From positions 1 to 8,657 of the forward strand of contig JAKLIU010000071.1 of assembly GCA_022709445.1 (NCBI GenBank): a DNA stretch of 8,657 nt, in the 5' to 3' direction. Origin of the DNA: Spirochaetota bacterium. GTDB lineage: Bacteria > Spirochaetota > Spirochaetia > Treponematales > UBA12059. This document shows, one piece after another, positions 1 to 8,588 of the stretch (its first letter is position 1; every line of letters starts with the position of its first letter). The translations under genes and the position numbers were made by a program. The notes below the pieces were generated by a model, which made no database searches, was not told the origin of the DNA, and saw nothing but the letters and a program-made list of their open reading frames with translations.

Positions 1-250
1 CCAGGTCAGCCAGCGCGGAGTGCCTCAGGAAGGACGGGCCGTAGAGCGTCTCCTCCCGCAGCAGGTAGCCGCGGGCCCCCGGGGCGTCCCCGGCGGCAAG
101 GAGGCACACGCCGATGTTCCTCAGCACGCGGATGGAGTCGGGCTCGCGGGCTTCCAGCCTGCGGAACCAGCGCAGCGCCTTTTCATGCTCGCCCTGCACC
201 AGGGCGTTGAGGCCGAATCGTTCATGGAGGGCTGCGATGAGGTCTGGCAT
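1..250 (-). CDS. TPR-repeat protein, N-terminal part (runs off left edge)
   Basis: Reading the minus strand from an ATG at 250 gives 83 uninterrupted codons to the window edge, starting MPDLIAALHERFGLNALVQG. Residues about 14-47 have the spacing of a tetratricopeptide repeat: a first helix with small residues (ALVQGEHEKALRWFRRL) and a second helix ending before EPDS. Residues 48-82 look like the next repeat (CLLAAGDAPGARGYLL). A GGAGAA Shine-Dalgarno sequence at 256-261 supports this start. There is no signal peptide at the N-terminus, so the protein is probably cytoplasmic. TPR units are protein-protein interaction scaffolds; the partner cannot be told from this fragment. It lies 79 nt downstream of the permease gene on the same strand, but a strong stem-loop between them may separate the transcripts. 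Confidence 0.7.
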   Translation of the reverse strand, partial: MPDLIAALHERFGLNALVQGEHEKALRWFRRLEAREPDSIRVLRNIGVCLLAAGDAPGARGYLLREETLYGPSFLRHSALADL

Positions 251-287
251 GGGCGTTCTCCGGTTCCGGCCGCGCGGCGGGTCCAAG

Positions 288-320
288 AAGCCGGGCGGCC
301 CGGAACGGGCAACCCGGCTT
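288..320 (-). terminator. Nested stem-loop after the permease gene, candidate terminator
   Basis: An outer 8-bp stem (AAGCCGGG at 288-295 with CCCGGCTT at 313-320) encloses an inner 5-bp stem (GCCCG 298-302 with CGGGC 306-310, loop GAA), with a small 2x2 internal loop between them. It lies 10 nt beyond the permease stop codon. On the minus strand the stem is followed by a weak T-rich stretch (TTCTTGG), so it could be an imperfect intrinsic terminator or an RNA-stabilising structure. The pairing is seen directly; its function is inferred. Confidence 0.5.
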
Positions 321-329
321 CCCGTCGCA

Positions 330-1661
330 TCACATGAAGAAGGACATGACGAACACGGCGGCGAAGGCAACGATGCCTTCGACCGCGGTGGCCGAGCTGT
401 AGGCCTTGTAGGCGGTGGTGACGGGCATGTTGGAGAACTGCGACACCACCCAGAAGTATGAGTCGTTGGCGTGGGAGACCACCATGGAGCCGGCGCCGAT
501 CGCGATCACCGTGAGGGCGGGATCCAGGCCCAGGGTGGCGAGCATGGGGGCCATGATGCTGGCCGTGGTGACGATGGCCACCGTGGACGAGCCCTGGGCG
601 GTCTTGAGCGCAGCCGAGATGATGAAGGGAAGGAGCATGCCCAGCTGCAGGCCGGCCATGTTGTCCTTGATGAAGTCGACGATGGGGCTGCCCTTGATGA
701 TCTGGCCGAAGGAACCGCCGGCCGCGGTGATCACCAGGATGATGGCCGCGTCCTTGATGCCCTGGCTCATCCACCCGTCGACGGCCTCCCCCAGGCTGCC
801 CTTCTTGACCAGGAGCAGCGAGACCAGCACGCCCAGGAGCAGGGCGGTGACCGGGTCGCCGATGAAGGAGAGCGCCTGCTGGAGCCCGGCCTCGCCGAAG
901 GGCTTGGACGGGAATTCCGCGACCGACTTGAGGAGTATCAGCACGATGGGCAGCACGATGGGAAGGAAGGACAGGAAGGCGCCGGGCAGCTTGCCGAACT
1001 TCTTGACGATGTCGGAATACGATTCGTGGGTGTCGGCCTCGATGACGTACTTCCTGGCCACCTTGGTGGCCCACAGGAGGCCGGCCAGGGCCGCGGGTAT
1101 GGCGGCTATCATGCCCAATAGGATGACCTTGCCCAGGTCCGCGCCCAGGGCGCCGGCCGCGGCGATGGGGCCCGGGGTGGGCGGCACCATGGTATGGGTC
1201 GCGTAGAGGCCGGTGGCCAGGGCGACGGCCATGACGGTCATGGAAGTGCCCGATTCCTTGGCCAGCGCCTTGTTGAGCGGGTTCAGGATCACGTAGCCGG
1301 AATCGCAGAACACGGGTATGGACACCACGTAGCCGGCTATGTTCATGGCCAGCGGGGCCCGTTTCTTGCCCACCAGCTTGAGTATGGCCTGGGTCATGGC
1401 CAGCGCGGCGCCGGTCTTCTCCAGGATGGTTCCCATGATGGTGCCCGCCACGATGACGATGCCTATGTTCGTCAGCGTGCCGCCGAAGCCGTTCTTGATG
1501 CCCTTGACGACCTCGAGGGCCGGGAGCCCGATCGCCAGGCCGTACGCGAAGGCCACGCCGACGAGGACGAGGAACGCGTTCACCTTGAGCTTGCCGGTGA
1601 GCACTATGATGAGCACCACGGCCAGCAGGAGCAGGACTATCGCCAATCCGCCTGATACCAT
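330..1661 (-). CDS. GntP-family gluconate/sugar-acid permease
   Basis: This is a 443-residue integral membrane permease, the usual length for the GntP family (about 440-450), which imports gluconate, glycerate and related hydroxy-acids with a cation. The N-terminus (MVSGGLAIVLLLLAVVLIIV) is a transmembrane helix, and the remainder is a series of hydrophobic segments. Family landmarks visible are IPVFCDSGY at about 115-123, HTMVPPTPGPIA at 156-167, GGSFGQ at 315-320, AQGSSTVA at 355-362 and SHANDSYFW at 396-404. An in-frame ATG 20 codons further upstream exists, but the start at 1661 is preferred: it has a GGAGG 7 nt upstream and begins at the first membrane helix as in relatives. It follows the CdaR-like regulator by 63 nt on the same strand, which favours co-transcription and a sugar-acid substrate. 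The exact substrate cannot be read from the sequence; D-glycerate or gluconate is inference from the neighbour. Confidence 0.92.
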   Translation of the reverse strand: MVSGGLAIVLLLLAVVLIIVLTGKLKVNAFLVLVGVAFAYGLAIGLPALEVVKGIKNGFGGTLTNIGIVIVAGTIMGTILEKTGAALAMTQAILKLVGKKRAPLAMNIAGYVVSIPVFCDSGYVILNPLNKALAKESGTSMTVMAVALATGLYATHTMVPPTPGPIAAAGALGADLGKVILLGMIAAIPAALAGLLWATKVARKYVIEADTHESYSDIVKKFGKLPGAFLSFLPIVLPIVLILLKSVAEFPSKPFGEAGLQQALSFIGDPVTALLLGVLVSLLLVKKGSLGEAVDGWMSQGIKDAAIILVITAAGGSFGQIIKGSPIVDFIKDNMAGLQLGMLLPFIISAALKTAQGSSTVAIVTTASIMAPMLATLGLDPALTVIAIGAGSMVVSHANDSYFWVVSQFSNMPVTTAYKAYSSATAVEGIVAFAAVFVMSFFM

Positions 1662-1695
1662 ACGAAACCTCCGGAATGGATGATGGGCACATTCT

Positions 1696-1715
1696 GGGTC
1701 CGTGCGCGCGGACCC
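1696..1715 (-). other. Stem-loop between the regulator and permease genes
   Basis: A perfect 7-bp inverted repeat (GGGTCCG 1696-1702 and CGGACCC 1709-1715) with a 6-nt loop lies in the 63-nt gap between the regulator stop codon and the permease start. On the minus strand it is not followed by a T-run, so it is not a classic terminator. It could lower permease read-through, mark an RNA-processing site, or be a protein-binding dyad. Pairing is seen; function is not known. Confidence 0.4.
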
Positions 1716-1724
1716 GTACATGGT

Positions 1725-2906
1725 TCAGTGGCCCCGTTTGCGCCCCCCGGGCAGTGCACCGTGCACAACCGGCGCCTGCAGTTCCGAGTAGCGCACCAGG
1801 AGGCGCAGGAAATCCATGGCGCGGGGATCCTGTCTCGGGTCCCGCCCCACGAGCGAGGCGACCCGGTCCAGGCGGGCTGACAGGGTGTTCCTGTGGACCC
1901 CGAGCCTGGCCGCAGCCTCCTTGAGGTTCAGCCCGCAGTCCGAGAGGGCCTTGATGTCCGGGGCCAGCTCCGCGATCGCCTCCGGCCGCAGCAGGGAGAG
2001 CGGCCCGTCCAGGGCGGCCACCAGCTCCTCGCGCTCTATCCTGGTGGTCAGGTATTCCAGGAGGTGGTCGTGGAGGAAGACCGGCGGGGTCTCCGGCTCC
2101 GGGTAGCGCTCGGCGAGCCAGAGCAGCTGGCGGTACGCGCCGCGGTGCCGGCCCAGGTCGGACTGGAAGGCGCCGGCCCAGGTCCCGGGCAGCGAGCCCC
2201 CGAGCGCGGAGCGCGCCGCGTCGGCGTAGGCCCGGACCTGCTCCTCGTACGCGCCCATGCAGCCGCCGTCCCCGAAGCTCAGGGCTTTCAGGACCAGGAC
2301 GGCCCCTTCGGAGGTCGCGGTGGATATGTCCTGGGGGCCGTGCAGGCGGCAGCGCTTGACGGCGGCCAGCGCGTCGGCGGCCTCCATGCCCCGCGGCGGC
2401 GCGATCAGGAGGGGTGCGCGGGGCAGGGTGGGGTCGTAGCCCAGGGCGCGCGCCAGGGGCTCGGCGGCGAGGGTCTCGTCCTCGTACAGGAGCAGGTTTA
2501 CCAGCCGGTTCTTGCGGTCCTGGTGCCTGAGCGCCCGGTCCTTCCAGGCCTGCAGCTCCAGCATGGACTCTATGCTGGTCTTGACCGCGTAGGCCAGGGC
2601 CTCCACCCGTTCCGGATCCCCCGTCACGCCCACCACGCCCACGGTCTCCGAGCGGTGCAGGACGGGGAGGTTGACCCCGGGGCGCACCCCGGCAGGCAGG
2701 CTGGAGCCGGGCATGACCCGCTCCACGGCCGCGCCGGTGGCCACCAGGCGGCGGGCGGCGTCGTGGAAGCTGCCCACCCGGGACGGGTCCCTGCTGGCTA
2801 TGATGACGCCCTCGCGGTCCATGATGTTGATGTTGTGCTCGATGTGCTCGCCGAGCCGCTTGAGGAAGGCGGCGGCGCTGGCGGCGTCCAGCGAGGTTTC
2901 TTTCAT
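1725..2906 (-). CDS. CdaR/PucR-type sugar-diacid transcriptional regulator
   Basis: This 393-residue cytoplasmic DNA-binding regulator is of the CdaR type (E. coli CdaR is about 385 residues). Residues about 5-125 match the sugar-diacid recognition domain: HIEHNINIMDREGVIIASRD, then the small-molecule-binding segment PGVNLPVLHRSETVGVVGVT. The middle region is a less conserved linker. Residues about 327-356 are the C-terminal helix-turn-helix typical of PucR/CdaR proteins, NLKEAAARLGVHRNTLSARL, with the characteristic HRNTL recognition helix. Known family members activate sugar-acid uptake and catabolism genes when they bind their substrate; the adjacent permease gene fits that role. An ATG five codons upstream (2921) is in frame, but 2906 is chosen because family alignment starts here and a perfect TATAAT lies 6 nt upstream of it, implying a leaderless message. 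No Shine-Dalgarno sequence precedes either start. The inducer is unknown. Confidence 0.88.
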   Translation of the reverse strand: MKETSLDAASAAAFLKRLGEHIEHNINIMDREGVIIASRDPSRVGSFHDAARRLVATGAAVERVMPGSSLPAGVRPGVNLPVLHRSETVGVVGVTGDPERVEALAYAVKTSIESMLELQAWKDRALRHQDRKNRLVNLLLYEDETLAAEPLARALGYDPTLPRAPLLIAPPRGMEAADALAAVKRCRLHGPQDISTATSEGAVLVLKALSFGDGGCMGAYEEQVRAYADAARSALGGSLPGTWAGAFQSDLGRHRGAYRQLLWLAERYPEPETPPVFLHDHLLEYLTTRIEREELVAALDGPLSLLRPEAIAELAPDIKALSDCGLNLKEAAARLGVHRNTLSARLDRVASLVGRDPRQDPRAMDFLRLLVRYSELQAPVVHGALPGGRKRGH

Positions 2907-2912
2907 GGGGAG

Positions 2913-2918
2913 ATTATA
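2913..2918 (-). promoter_or_regulatory. Consensus -10 element immediately before the regulator start
   Basis: Read on the minus strand this is a perfect TATAAT. It is followed by six bases (CTCCCC) and then the ATG at 2906, so transcription would begin at or next to the start codon. No hexamer resembling TTGACA is found at 16-18 nt upstream (the 17-nt position reads GACTCG), which would fit a promoter depending on an activator. In such GC-rich DNA a perfect TATAAT at this exact spacing is unlikely to be chance, but the promoter is predicted, not shown. Confidence 0.5.
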
Positions 2919-2921
2919 CAT

Positions 2922-2950
2922 CTGGAATTATTTCCCGAGTCGTCTATAGT
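2922..2950 (+). promoter_or_regulatory. Candidate promoter of the PAS-GGDEF-EAL gene
   Basis: A TATAGT -10 (2945-2950, five of six consensus bases) lies 17 nt downstream of CTGGAA (2922-2927, three of six matches to TTGACA). Transcription would start near 2957, just ahead of the AAGGGGG ribosome-binding site at 2963-2969. The -35 is weak. The element overlaps the upstream region of the divergent regulator promoter, so the two cannot easily be occupied at once. Confidence 0.4.
2924..2935. promoter_or_regulatory. AT-rich dyad between the divergent -10 boxes, candidate operator
   Basis: The 12-bp element GGAATTATTTCC pairs in five of six positions across its centre. It lies in the spacer of both divergent promoters, between the minus-strand -10 (2913-2918) and the plus-strand -10 (2945-2950). 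Position and symmetry suit a regulator-binding site, with the CdaR-like protein the obvious candidate. It is short, and AT-rich palindromes can arise by chance in promoter DNA. Confidence 0.3.
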
Positions 2951-2973
2951 TGAGCGTGGGAAAAGGGGGCGTC

Positions 2974-4671
2974 GTGACGTCCTGCCAGTATGAAAAGATA
3001 ATCCAGTCCTCCCGGGACTTCATCACCATGATCGGGAAGGACTACCGCTACGAGTTCGTCAACGATTCCTACGCCAAGGCCCTGGGCGTGCCGGCGGCGG
3101 AGCTGGTCGGCAAGACCGTGGCCGAGGTCTGGGGCGAGGAGAAGTTCGAGGCGCGGATCAGGCGGCGCGTGGACGCCTGCTTCGAGGGCCAGGAATCCCA
3201 CGACGTGGACGAGTTCAAGTTCGGCCGGCAGTCCCGGTACATCCACGTCTCCTACTACCCCTACCGGGAGGGCGACGAGGTCTCCCACGTCATGGTCTTC
3301 TCCCAGGACGTGAGCATCGTCAAGAAGCTGGAGTCCAAGCTCCTGGACTTCGAGTTCAAGGACCCGACCACCGGGCTGTTCAACCGCCGCTCCTTCGACA
3401 TCGTGCTGGACATGGAAATAGAGAAGGCCAGGCGGGCGCGTTCCGACGGCACCCGGGCCGTGCTCTTCATCGGCCTGCGCAACCTGTCCCACATCAACGC
3501 GTCCTTCGGTTACGAGCTGGGCAACCTCCTGCTCGAGGCCACCGCCCTGCGCATCAAGGAGGCCCTGAGGACCAGCGACCACGTGTTCCGCTTCGACGGC
3601 AAGGAGTTCGCGGTCATCCTGACCACCATCAAGAAGGCCTCGGACGTGCCCATCGTGGTGGAGAACATACGGCTGCGGGCCGACTTCCCGTACAGCCACC
3701 GGGGCACGGTGATCAGCATAGCCTGCAACGTGGGCGCGGCCGCCTTCCCCGACGACGGGGACTGCCGGGAGACGGTGGTGTCGCGGGCCATAGCCGCCAT
3801 GAACGAGGCCAAGGAGCGCAACGAACCCCTGGTCATGTTCAACAAGGCGCTCTACGAGCGCGGCCAGTACGTGGCCAGGCTCAGGGCGGACATCCGCACG
3901 GCCTTCGTGGAACGCGAATTCACCACCCTGTACCAGCCCATCGTGGACGGCGAGGGCATGATAGTCGGGGCCGAGGCGCTGATACGCTGGCAGCACCCGG
4001 AACTGGGCAACATCCCGCCCGACGTGTTCATACCCATAGCCGAGGAATCGGGCAACATAGCCATGATAGGCAAGTGGGTGCTGTTCCAGGTCTGCCGCGA
4101 CATCAGGCGCTTCGGGGACCGCCTGGCAGGCAGGTACCTGTCCGTCAACCTGTCCGGCAGGGAATTCCAGAGCCCGACCCTGGTGCAGGACATGCGCGAG
4201 CTCCTGGCATCGGAGAAGATCCCCGCGGGCTCCCTCAAGCTGGAGATCACCGAGCGCCAGAGCATGGAGGACGTGGAGGCGGTCATCGGCAGGATACTGG
4301 CCCTGGAGAGCCTGGGAGTGGAGGTGCTGATCGACGACTTCGGTTCCGGCTACTCCTCGCTGGGGTACTTGAAGCGCCTGCCCGCCACCACCATCAAGAT
4401 CGACAAGTCCTTCGTGGATCGCATCGTGGAGGACCCGGAGGACCTGGCCTTCATCCGGGGCGTGATAGCCATGGTGGAGAGCAAGCGCAAGCAGGTGCTG
4501 GTGGAGGGCGTCGCGGACGGATCCCAGTGCCGGCTCCTGCGCGAGATGGGCGTGCGCTACATGCAGGGCTGGTACTTCTCCGTGTCCCGGACCGCCGACG
4601 ACTTCCTGGCCATGCTCGAGAGCGGCGCCCCCCTGCCCGGGCCGCAGGCTTCCGTCCCCGTTTCGGTTTGA
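2974..4671 (+). CDS. PAS-GGDEF-EAL protein, degenerate GGDEF, probable c-di-GMP phosphodiesterase
   Basis: This 565-residue protein has no membrane segment, so it is cytoplasmic. Residues about 3-115 form a PAS sensor domain (SRDFITMIGKDYRYEFVNDS). Residues about 125-290 are a GGDEF domain beginning DPTTGLFNRRSFD. Its signature reads DGKEF (208-212) rather than GGDEF, and the metal-binding aspartate expected before the signature is absent (VLFIGLRNLS), so cyclase activity is unlikely. An RxxD (RTSD, 199-202) at the inhibitory-site position is kept. Residues about 305-550 are an EAL domain: AEALIRWQHP (E334), Asn392 in SVNLS, LEIT (E424), IDDFGSGYSSL (D454, D455), K475, E511 and Q531 are present. 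The second glutamate of the usual EGVE is alanine (A514). It probably hydrolyses c-di-GMP in response to a PAS signal. The GTG at 2974 is preferred over a TTG at 2950 because AAGGGGG lies 4 nt upstream and the TTG overlaps the predicted -10. Confidence 0.9.
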   Translation: MTSCQYEKIIQSSRDFITMIGKDYRYEFVNDSYAKALGVPAAELVGKTVAEVWGEEKFEARIRRRVDACFEGQESHDVDEFKFGRQSRYIHVSYYPYREGDEVSHVMVFSQDVSIVKKLESKLLDFEFKDPTTGLFNRRSFDIVLDMEIEKARRARSDGTRAVLFIGLRNLSHINASFGYELGNLLLEATALRIKEALRTSDHVFRFDGKEFAVILTTIKKASDVPIVVENIRLRADFPYSHRGTVISIACNVGAAAFPDDGDCRETVVSRAIAAMNEAKERNEPLVMFNKALYERGQYVARLRADIRTAFVEREFTTLYQPIVDGEGMIVGAEALIRWQHPELGNIPPDVFIPIAEESGNIAMIGKWVLFQVCRDIRRFGDRLAGRYLSVNLSGREFQSPTLVQDMRELLASEKIPAGSLKLEITERQSMEDVEAVIGRILALESLGVEVLIDDFGSGYSSLGYLKRLPATTIKIDKSFVDRIVEDPEDLAFIRGVIAMVESKRKQVLVEGVADGSQCRLLREMGVRYMQGWYFSVSRTADDFLAMLESGAPLPGPQASVPVSV

Positions 4672-4734
4672 TCGCGGCCGGGAACGTCACGGATGCACAT
4701 CCTGTCGCGCCTCCCGGTCGCGAAAGGAGCGGAT

Positions 4735-5571
4735 ATGAAGAACGTTGCTTTTCTCGCGCTGGCGACCGCCCTCGCGGCCTCGTCCTGCCTCTCCGTGCCC
4801 ATGCCCACGCTGGACGCGTACGACGGCCCGCGGAGGCCGGAATCCGAGCTGTCCAGGGTGACCTTCAAGGGCACCGGCTTCATCGACATCGTGCTGTACT
4901 CCGTGGACGGGGTTCCCCGGCTGGTTCACGACAAGGACCGGATCCCGGGCTCGTACACGAACGGCATGTGCGGTTTCGACCTGCTTCTCCTGCCGGGGAG
5001 GCACGTCTTCGCGTACTACGACAACCGGCAGACGCCCTTCGACGCCCGGCCCATCAACTACCGGATCATGACCTTTTCCACCGAGGCGGGCAAGGCATAC
5101 GAGTGGGTGAAGACCGGCGCGGATTTCGAGCCCAGGCTGGACGGGGTGGCGGTGCCGTTCACCATCGAGCCGATGCCGGTCCTGGCCGAGCCCGCGGAAT
5201 CGGAACCGCACGCCACCCTGGTCTTCAGGCGGGAGGGCGGGGCGACCGGTCCGAACGTATGGCTGACCATGATGGACGGCAGGATACGGAAGGCCATGCA
5301 CCGCTGCGATCCGCGCTGGGTCTTCATGAACGACGTGTCAGTGGCCGGCACCTTCGATCCGGGCGAGGCTTCGCTGGAGCTCAGGCTGGTACCCGGCCCG
5401 CACCTGATGGAGTACATGACCGATCGGGTGGTGGTCGCCAAGCGCTTCATGTCCAGCCAGGTGAAGCGCCTGTCCTTCACGGCCGAGGCGGGAAAGACCT
5501 ACCTGATCACGGTGGTTCCCGCCACGGACCCCGGCCTGGACGACAGCTACGCGGTCCTGACCCTGCAGTGA
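4735..5571 (+). CDS. Lipoprotein with two copies of one domain, function unknown
   Basis: This is a 278-residue predicted lipoprotein. MKNVAFLALATALAASSC is a short signal peptide ending at a loose lipobox with Cys18 as the probable lipidated residue. AAAGGAG 5 nt before the ATG at 4735 fixes the start; an upstream ATG at 4693 would bury the signal peptide. The mature part has two related units, about residues 40-147 and 158-262. Each has a V/I-x-L strand followed by a DG turn, an L-L-x-PG-x-H-x-x-x-Y strand pair (DLLLLPGRHVFAYY and ELRLVPGPHLMEYM), and a closing F-(S/T)-x-EAGK-(A/T)-Y (FSTEAGKAY and FTAEAGKTY). The pattern suggests small beta-sandwich domains like those in cell-envelope lipoproteins, but I recognise no named family. 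It starts 63 nt after the PAS-GGDEF-EAL gene and may share its transcript. It is likely anchored in the envelope, possibly at the cell surface. Confidence 0.8.
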   Translation: MKNVAFLALATALAASSCLSVPMPTLDAYDGPRRPESELSRVTFKGTGFIDIVLYSVDGVPRLVHDKDRIPGSYTNGMCGFDLLLLPGRHVFAYYDNRQTPFDARPINYRIMTFSTEAGKAYEWVKTGADFEPRLDGVAVPFTIEPMPVLAEPAESEPHATLVFRREGGATGPNVWLTMMDGRIRKAMHRCDPRWVFMNDVSVAGTFDPGEASLELRLVPGPHLMEYMTDRVVVAKRFMSSQVKRLSFTAEAGKTYLITVVPATDPGLDDSYAVLTLQ

Positions 5572-5586
5572 CCGGCGCCCGGCGCG

Positions 5587-5611
5587 GTCTCACGCCGCCG
5601 CGGCGTGAGAC
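5587..5611. terminator. Perfect 11-bp stem-loop between convergent genes
   Basis: GTCTCACGCCG (5587-5597) and CGGCGTGAGAC (5601-5611) form a perfect 11-bp stem with a 3-nt loop. It lies within the 50-nt gap between the converging lipoprotein and hypothetical-protein genes. Neither side carries a T-run, so it is not a textbook intrinsic terminator, but its place and symmetry fit a bidirectional 3'-end structure protecting or ending both messages. Confidence 0.65.
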
Positions 5612-5621
5612 GCGCCGATCC

Positions 5622-6407
5622 TTACATGTTCTTCCAGAACTTGTAGTACTTGCGCTCCACTTCCTCCAGCGGGAGGAGCGGGTAGAAGCGGGTCTGCTCC
5701 TGGGACGCGAACATGAAGCCGTGGCGCAGGAACTTGTAGGAGATGCGGTCAACCGGGCAGTCGAGCGACAGTCCCTTCACGTTCTTGCCGGGCTTGTTGC
5801 GCACTTCCATGATGGCCTCGCGCAGGCGAGCGGGGTGGATGCCCGGCACGAAGCAGCGGATGAACGGGTTGTCCTGGAACTCCTTGAGGAAGTCGTCCAC
5901 GTTGAACTCGAGCTGGGCGTAGAACATCTTGGGCGCGCCCTTGGGCATCTCGGGGTCGGTGATGTACTTGGCGTACTCGATGAAGTTGTACCTGGTCAGC
6001 ACCATCATCTTGATTGGATTGACCTCCAGGAGTATGCGCATCTCGTCGCCGCGCATCTTGGGGTCGTAGTCGGCGGCCTCCAGCTCCACGAAGTCGCCCA
6101 GGCTGTTGCAGTAGTAGAGCTTGCCCAGGGCGGAGAAGTCCACGTGCTCCAGGGTGCGGTAGCTGGAGATGAACTTGGTGGCCTTGGGCCGGCCGTCCTC
6201 GTGCAGCCTGAGCTCCGAGAAGGCGTGGTCGATCTTGAAGTACGGGTTGCGGAAAGACGGGTCCAGCTCGACGAAGATGAGCCTGCCTTCGAAGTAGCGC
6301 GTGGAGCCCTGGGTGTAGTGCTTGGCGAAGCGCTCGGGATCCAGTTGGCTCGCGATGAGCGCGTGGTTGGGATGGGTCACCATGTACAGGTGCTTTTCGT
6401 CGTTCAT
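5622..6407 (-). CDS. Conserved-looking hypothetical protein coupled to hppA
   Basis: This is a 261-residue soluble protein with no signal peptide, no membrane helix and many aromatic and charged residues. I cannot assign a function. Conserved-looking blocks include THPNHALIASQLDPERFAKH near the N-terminus, STRYFEGRLIFVELD, PKATKFISSYRTLEHVDF, VNPIKMMVLTRYNFIEYAKY, and at the C-terminus ISYKFLRHGFMFASQEQTRF. This resembles, from memory, an uncharacterised protein of spirochaetes; a database search would be needed to confirm. Its ATG lies one nucleotide after the hppA stop (TGA-C-ATG), with GGGGG in the last hppA codons as a likely Shine-Dalgarno, so translation is probably coupled and its amount tied to the pump. 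It ends just before the convergent stem-loop. Codon use matches its neighbours, with no sign of recent transfer. Confidence 0.8.
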   Translation of the reverse strand: MNDEKHLYMVTHPNHALIASQLDPERFAKHYTQGSTRYFEGRLIFVELDPSFRNPYFKIDHAFSELRLHEDGRPKATKFISSYRTLEHVDFSALGKLYYCNSLGDFVELEAADYDPKMRGDEMRILLEVNPIKMMVLTRYNFIEYAKYITDPEMPKGAPKMFYAQLEFNVDDFLKEFQDNPFIRCFVPGIHPARLREAIMEVRNKPGKNVKGLSLDCPVDRISYKFLRHGFMFASQEQTRFYPLLPLEEVERKYYKFWKNM

Positions 6408-6408
6408 G

Positions 6409-8484
<2,076 letters not shown>

Positions 8485-8511
8485 GGTGCCTCCTCTATCC
8501 AGCCGGGGGCA

Positions 8512-8540
8512 AGTATAAACCGCGGCCGCCCGCTCCACAA
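8512..8540 (-). promoter_or_regulatory. Sigma-70-type promoter of hppA
   Basis: Read on the minus strand, TTGTGG (8535-8540) is separated by exactly 17 nt from TATACT (8512-8517, five of six consensus bases). Transcription would start near 8505, giving an untranslated leader of about 20 nt that contains the GAGGAGG ribosome-binding site before the ATG at 8484. The GC-rich spacer against an AT-rich -10 makes this the clearest promoter in the window. Confidence 0.6.
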
Positions 8541-8567
8541 TGAGTATTCGTTCCCGGACCCGGGGCT

Positions 8568-8588
8568 CGTCCGCCCTTGGAGCGGACG
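8568..8588. repeat. Inverted repeat centred on the right-edge gene promoter
   Basis: CGTCCGC (8568-8574) and GCGGACG (8582-8588) form a perfect 7-bp inverted repeat with a 7-nt spacer. The candidate -35 hexamer TTGGAG (8577-8582) of the plus-strand gene sits in its centre. It could be an operator or a hairpin. GC-rich inverted repeats of this length do occur by chance here. Confidence 0.3.

Noticed and set aside
121..1692. A 523-codon minus-strand frame overlapping the permease gene
   Set aside because: It is the permease region read in another frame, rich in Arg, His and Gly with no membrane helices; the permease frame has all family motifs.
2950..2973. TTG start at 2950 for the PAS-GGDEF-EAL protein
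   Set aside because: It overlaps the last base of the predicted -10 box and has no ribosome-binding site, while the GTG at 2974 has AAGGGGG just upstream.
2922..2973. A c-di-GMP riboswitch upstream of the PAS-GGDEF-EAL gene
   Set aside because: The gap is only about 50 nt to the start codon and the predicted leader about 17 nt, too short for either known riboswitch class.
1893..2993. A 366-codon open frame antisense to the regulator
   Set aside because: It is a shadow of the regulator gene, with biased composition and no recognisable domain, and it would cover the divergent promoter region.
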